From an uncultured Paracoccaceae bacterium (GTDB taxonomy: Bacteria; Pseudomonadota; Alphaproteobacteria; Rhodobacterales; Rhodobacteraceae): a stretch of DNA of 64,000 nt. A program made the translations under genes and the position numbers. Where the stretch lies: contig CAMZLM010000007.1 of assembly GCA_947311485.1 (NCBI GenBank), positions 1 to 64,000 on the forward strand. Reading direction: 5' to 3'. Under the pieces are notes generated by a model, which searched no databases, had not been told where the DNA came from, and worked only from the letters and a program-made list of their open reading frames with translations. Each line of letters opens with the position of its first letter. Within the stretch, counting starts at the first letter, position 1. This document shows positions 59,842 through 64,000 of this stretch, piece after piece.

Positions 59842-61167
59842 ATGACCGTCAATAAAGATAATTTTTATAAGCGACTCGAGAAAATAGAAAGCAAATCGCC
59901 GAAGGGTAAAAAAACGGTAAAACGACCCCGAAAACAGGCGACCACGCGAACAGGCTATGGCCGGTTTGCGGGGATAGGGGTGGTGATATTGGTTTTACTT
60001 GCCGGTGGTGGGGCTGGCTATTACTTCAGGGCGAACCTGAGCCCCGTGTTTGCCCGTGTGAAACAATCCTTTACCAGCCTGCAGGCGATGAATACGGTTG
60101 ATCCAACCACGCCCAAAGGCGATCAAACCCCGCTGGTTCCCGGAGTGTTACGCGAGGCATCTTTGTATGGTGGTTTTGTCCATTCTCCGGCTGTGGTTTC
60201 TGCGGACAGTCAGGATTATCTGGTTGCGGATATTGCGTCCGGATTTTCAGTGTCCTCTGGTTCTGTTGCGCCCAAAGACCTGATATTGTTCGATAGAAAC
60301 ACAACATGCGAATTTCGCGCGCCGAAGCGATCTGAAAAATTCTATAGCGTTAATCTGGATTATGGTTTGATCAAGACGCAGGTGCGGGCCTTTTCTGACA
60401 CAGAGGTTGCCAGCAAACTGAAGGCGTTTATCAAGTGGAATATGAATTTTTCATATACCGGAAAAGCAAAATTGGAAAAGTATTTGGTTTCGGGAAAAGT
60501 TAACGCTGTTGATGTGTTTGTAACCGACACAACCGCGCCTGTGTATTTGGTGTTGCAATCCTTTGGCGTGCCGGTGATCTGGAATGTCCATACTGCAGAA
60601 AACGTGAAGATTGCCCATATTGCCGTGAATAGCCCGGGGGTGTCCGGCGTGGTCTTGCCTGTGCAAAATACTCCGGTAGAAGCGATAAATTTCAAGGATT
60701 TTCTGATTTCGGATAAAGGGAATTCCAGTCAAAGAAACGCAGCCAATAAAAATTCAGCTACATTTTGTGATGCGCGGCCTTGGCGAAAACCCAAGGAACA
60801 TTGGGTTCAATGGATAAAAGCCGACAGAAGCGATGGCCCTTATCGCAACCAGCGTGACACCTTTTTTGAAAAAGCACGGGCCTATGATAAATGGTTCCGG
60901 ACGGTCTTTGGCCAAGGGGCAGAAGAAAACCTGACCGAAGCAGAAGCCGCAGCACATGTATTGCTTGGCCCGCTGCCAAAACAAAGAATTCCCTATCGAC
61001 CCTTGGCAGATTCAGTGGTGCATCTGGTGCGAACCGACCATGTTATTGTGGCGGATGAAACAGAAAGTAAAAAACAGGTGTTTGCTTTGCAAAATGCGAT
61101 TCTGGACCGCATTACAGACGGCGGATTTGATAAAATCAATCCGGGGTACATGGAGGTAACGCAATGA
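59842..61167 (+). CDS. Unrecognised membrane-anchored protein (basic N-terminus, TM, large exported domain)
   Basis: TM GRFAGIGVVILVLLAGGGAGYYF; no recognised catalytic motif. Confidence 0.8.
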   Translation: MTVNKDNFYKRLEKIESKSPKGKKTVKRPRKQATTRTGYGRFAGIGVVILVLLAGGGAGYYFRANLSPVFARVKQSFTSLQAMNTVDPTTPKGDQTPLVPGVLREASLYGGFVHSPAVVSADSQDYLVADIASGFSVSSGSVAPKDLILFDRNTTCEFRAPKRSEKFYSVNLDYGLIKTQVRAFSDTEVASKLKAFIKWNMNFSYTGKAKLEKYLVSGKVNAVDVFVTDTTAPVYLVLQSFGVPVIWNVHTAENVKIAHIAVNSPGVSGVVLPVQNTPVEAINFKDFLISDKGNSSQRNAANKNSATFCDARPWRKPKEHWVQWIKADRSDGPYRNQRDTFFEKARAYDKWFRTVFGQGAEENLTEAEAAAHVLLGPLPKQRIPYRPLADSVVHLVRTDHVIVADETESKKQVFALQNAILDRITDGGFDKINPGYMEVTQ

Positions 61168-62201
61168 TTATCGTTCGAATAATTCAAGTTCTCGGGGTTT
61201 TATTTACGGTTTCGATGATGGCCTGGGGCGTGCGTATGACGGTCTATTCCGAGAACATGCTTAGCGGTGCCACGGACAATGACACGGGGTTTCAATTTGA
61301 AATGCCGAAAATGCCATGGTTTTTGCGACAGGTGACCCAGCAAAATCCGGATGTCCCCTTGGAAAAAGGTGTGATTCGCCGGATACCAACCGATATTGGC
61401 GGGGCGGTACCGGGCAAGAGAAACGAGTTATTGTTTCGCCCTGATGATCTGAATGTTACCCGCAGCATTAAAATAGAACAGGTTTTGCCATTTTCGGCCT
61501 TTCTGAATGAAGATGAGGAAATGCCTTCGGAGGATATAAAAATCCTCTATGTCCGGACGCGGGCAGCACGGGTTTTAGCCCCGTATTGTCGGGAAATGTT
61601 GGGGGTTTTGGCCAAAGGCTGTGCCTATAAATCGACACAGGTAACCGAAGGTAAAGACGGAACTTACCGGGTTGGAGTGACGTTTGTGTATGTGCCAGCC
61701 TATGATTTGGGGGCGTTTAAGGTGCAACAAGGCTATGAGGAGCTGTCCGCGATTGTGAATTTGACCCCACAAAGGACATTTGGCATCATCAATTCACCCG
61801 AGGCCCGCGCCGCAGTGTATCGCAAAGCGTTGAAGGCCTGTGATGAATTCAGAAAGCTGTATCCGAACTGTGTTCTGGAGCGCATGTATTTTACAATTGT
61901 TCCCAAACAAGAGCGTAAATCGACCCGCAGCAAGAGAAAAAAAGCCCCGGAAAAGAAAAAGTCGTTGCTCAAGCGGGCTAAACGTTTTGGTGAAAAAGGC
62001 GCATTTGGATCAAAGGCTGGGTTTGGCAAAAAAAGTAAAACCAAAAAGCCGTACAAAATAGAAGCAACCACGGATTTTCGTTATACCAACGAAACCTTCC
62101 GTGCGCATGCTGTTCTGGGTGTTTATGCCATTGATACGGAGGACGAAAACACAGCCGTGCGTGAACTGGGCAAAGCGGTGTCCGAAAAGCTGATGCAATA
62201 A
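61164..62201 (+). CDS. Unrecognised membrane-anchored protein with Lys/Arg-rich insertion
   Basis: ATGA overlap with upstream gene; N-terminal TM; KQERKSTRSKRKKAPEKKKSLLKRAKRFGEK..KKSKTKKPYK insert. Confidence 0.8.
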   Translation: MIIVRIIQVLGVLFTVSMMAWGVRMTVYSENMLSGATDNDTGFQFEMPKMPWFLRQVTQQNPDVPLEKGVIRRIPTDIGGAVPGKRNELLFRPDDLNVTRSIKIEQVLPFSAFLNEDEEMPSEDIKILYVRTRAARVLAPYCREMLGVLAKGCAYKSTQVTEGKDGTYRVGVTFVYVPAYDLGAFKVQQGYEELSAIVNLTPQRTFGIINSPEARAAVYRKALKACDEFRKLYPNCVLERMYFTIVPKQERKSTRSKRKKAPEKKKSLLKRAKRFGEKGAFGSKAGFGKKSKTKKPYKIEATTDFRYTNETFRAHAVLGVYAIDTEDENTAVRELGKAVSEKLMQ

Positions 62202-62206
62202 ATGCA

Positions 62207-63097
62207 TCAGTGGATAGTTTCACCCACATGATGACGCGCAAGTGGTCCATAGCTGCCAGGGTCATTTTGTAACGAAGGCAGGGCCTTGAACACGGATTGT
62301 TTTTGCCGGGGTGCCAGCAAGGCAAGGTTTTGTGCCGACGGCAGATAGCTCTCCATGGCGGCAGCCTCGGCGTAGATCACCGCGTGGGCGGGCAACAATA
62401 GCTGATAAAACGGGCGTCCGGAATTTGAAGTGTAGTGAATATCATCGCCATTCACAAAGGTACGCGCCGCGATCAGAACCTCGCGTTGGCCATAGCGGAG
62501 CAGGGCTTGAGACCCTTTCAGCACGACCAGTTGATTGGGGGAAACTGTCATGTCGCGGCTGTTGTTGATACTGTCTTTGCTAAAAACCACGAATTTGGTC
62601 GAGGCGGAGGGGGCTGCTGTTCCGATCCATAACAGAGGTTGCATGCCACGATCGCGGGTCACGATCAAATCACCGATGCGCAGGTTTTCCACCGGAACCT
62701 CGCCTTTGATGGTCATGATATGGGTGTGTTGGCAAATACCGGTGGATTGGCCGGTTTGGGTGACGGGCTGTTCAGGGCGGCGCAGCTTGCTGTTCGAGGA
62801 AACCGAGGTGATGATGTCCAGGGTTTCGTACACTTGTCCCTTTTCCAATGCCCGTTCGGACGTCAGGGCGGTGCGTTGAGAGGTACAAACCTGCCGAACA
62901 GAAAAAACGTCGCCGGCGGGAACGGTTTTAATCCGCCAAAGGATCTCGGAGGTGTGATTATTTTGAAAATCAGGGGTTGATGTGCGGGGGCGCATTGGAG
63001 GGCAAGTATCGCCTTCAAACGATGAAAATCCGCCTCGAATAGTTGAGAAGGGCACGTTATTATTTAACATTTCATAGTAAAAGGGATATTTTTGCAT
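62207..63097 (-). CDS. Hint-domain protein
   Basis: GICQHTHIMTIKGEVPVENLRIGDLIVTRDRGMQPLLWIGTAAP..SPNQLVVLKG..LLLPAHAVIYAEAAAMESYLP; Hint_2-like. Confidence 0.82.
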   Translation of the reverse strand: MQKYPFYYEMLNNNVPFSTIRGGFSSFEGDTCPPMRPRTSTPDFQNNHTSEILWRIKTVPAGDVFSVRQVCTSQRTALTSERALEKGQVYETLDIITSVSSNSKLRRPEQPVTQTGQSTGICQHTHIMTIKGEVPVENLRIGDLIVTRDRGMQPLLWIGTAAPSASTKFVVFSKDSINNSRDMTVSPNQLVVLKGSQALLRYGQREVLIAARTFVNGDDIHYTSNSGRPFYQLLLPAHAVIYAEAAAMESYLPSAQNLALLAPRQKQSVFKALPSLQNDPGSYGPLARHHVGETIH

Positions 63098-63145
63098 ACT
63101 GAACTCTACTCGTAATACTGTTACAGGGGCGCGATACTCGCATAC

Positions 63146-63183
63146 TTAGATATTTGGCGTTGGTTTAGATATTTGGCATTGGT
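63146..63183 (+). repeat. 19-bp tandem direct repeat, two copies
   Basis: TTAGATATTTGGCGTTGGT then TTAGATATTTGGCATTGGT (18/19 identical). Confidence 0.85.
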
Positions 63184-63444
63184 TTAAGGCAAAAGTTTGT
63201 CAAAATAGGTACGAATTCAAGTAAGGAGAAGTTTTAGCTCAAAATCAAGAATAATATTTACGACACATATTGTGTTGTTTGCGACATTTGTAATTTGCCA
63301 GCCTGTCAACGAGACTGATTATATTGGCGACACGCAATAAATTGAATGTCCGGCGGTTGCAATTAGGGCCGTTTCTTGTCTAGGATAACCGGAATGATAA
63401 AGGGGTCGCTAAAAACCCCGTCAACAGGGTACCGGGAGAAGGCA

Positions 63445-64000
63445 TGACTGCCAATTCAGCAGACGAAGGTTTCGTCGTATTTGATCGCGTCCAGAAAAGC
63501 TATGATGGCGAAATTCTTGTTGTCAAAGATTTAAATCTTAATATCGCCAAGGGTGAGTTCCTGACAATGTTGGGGCCATCGGGGTCTGGCAAGACAACTT
63601 GCCTGATGATGCTTGCCGGGTTTGAAACCGCGACCCACGGGGATATTCGCCTTGCTGGCAAGCCAATCAACAATATTCCGCCCCACAAACGCGGCATTGG
63701 TATGGTGTTTCAGAACTATGCCTTGTTCCCGCATATGACGGTTGGCGAAAACCTGTCTTTCCCGCTGGAAGTCCGCAACATGGGCCAAAGCGAACGCGAG
63801 GCCAAGGTCAAGCGCGCGCTGGATATGGTGCAGATGGGCGATTTTGCCGGTCGTCGGCCTACGCAATTGTCCGGCGGTCAGCAACAGCGGATCGCGCTGG
63901 CGCGTGCGCTGGTGTTTGATGCGGAACTGGTGCTGATGGACGAACCGCTTGGCGCGCTGGATAAACAGCTGCGTGAACATATGCAGTTTGAAATCAAACA
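63445..64000 (+). CDS. ABC transporter ATP-binding protein (PotA-like), truncated by window end
   Basis: MLGPSGSGKTTCLMMLAGFETATHGDIRLAGKPINNIPPHKRGIGMVFQNYALFPHMTV..LSGGQQQRIALARAL. Confidence 0.94.

Noticed and set aside
62207-63097. Intein in the Hint-domain protein
   Set aside because: No flanking extein of a host protein or homing endonuclease evident; better explained as a stand-alone Hint_2-type protein.
1-64000. CRISPR arrays, transposases, prophage, toxin-antitoxin or defence islands
   Set aside because: No regularly spaced repeats, no recognisable Cas, transposase, integrase or toxin proteins in any frame; gene content is chromosomal core.

Overview
The window reads as ordinary chromosomal sequence from an alphaproteobacterium, most likely Rhodobacteraceae. 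The basis is the gene families present, the GC-rich codon bias, and a permuted two-piece tmRNA with tag ANDNNAPVAVAA. It is densely packed with housekeeping and metabolic genes: pth, rplY, lldD-like, cysS, cimA, trkH, guaA, a betaine-type ABC transporter, pyrD, argB, rpmB, tdk, cobS/cobT, a gamma-glutamyl/puu-type cluster, gcdH-like, tgt and tig. RNA genes are a split ssrA (minus strand, about 14.65-14.99 kb) and tRNA-Asn(GTT). I saw no CRISPR array, transposase, phage module or recognisable defence island. The observations most worth following up are: (1) a perfect 23-bp duplication of the ssrA coding-piece 3' end, 66 bp downstream, resembling an att scar; (2) three perfect palindromes (28, 14 and 14 bp) between the divergent puu-like operon and gcdH-like gene; (3) a translationally coupled pair of unrecognised membrane-anchored proteins (59.8-62.2 kb) convergent with a Hint-domain protein; (4) twin TGTAAC-N6-GTTACW operators overlaid on the -35/-10 of a SugE/membrane protein/XRE/hydrolase operon; (5) a sharply truncated TPP-enzyme remnant coupled to trkH; (6) a FOXRED2-like flavoprotein; (7) two unannotated small proteins. 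I found no convincing large new system. The 59.8-63.1 kb locus is the best candidate for undescribed biology. All assignments come from reading the sequence and recalling family features; no searches were run.
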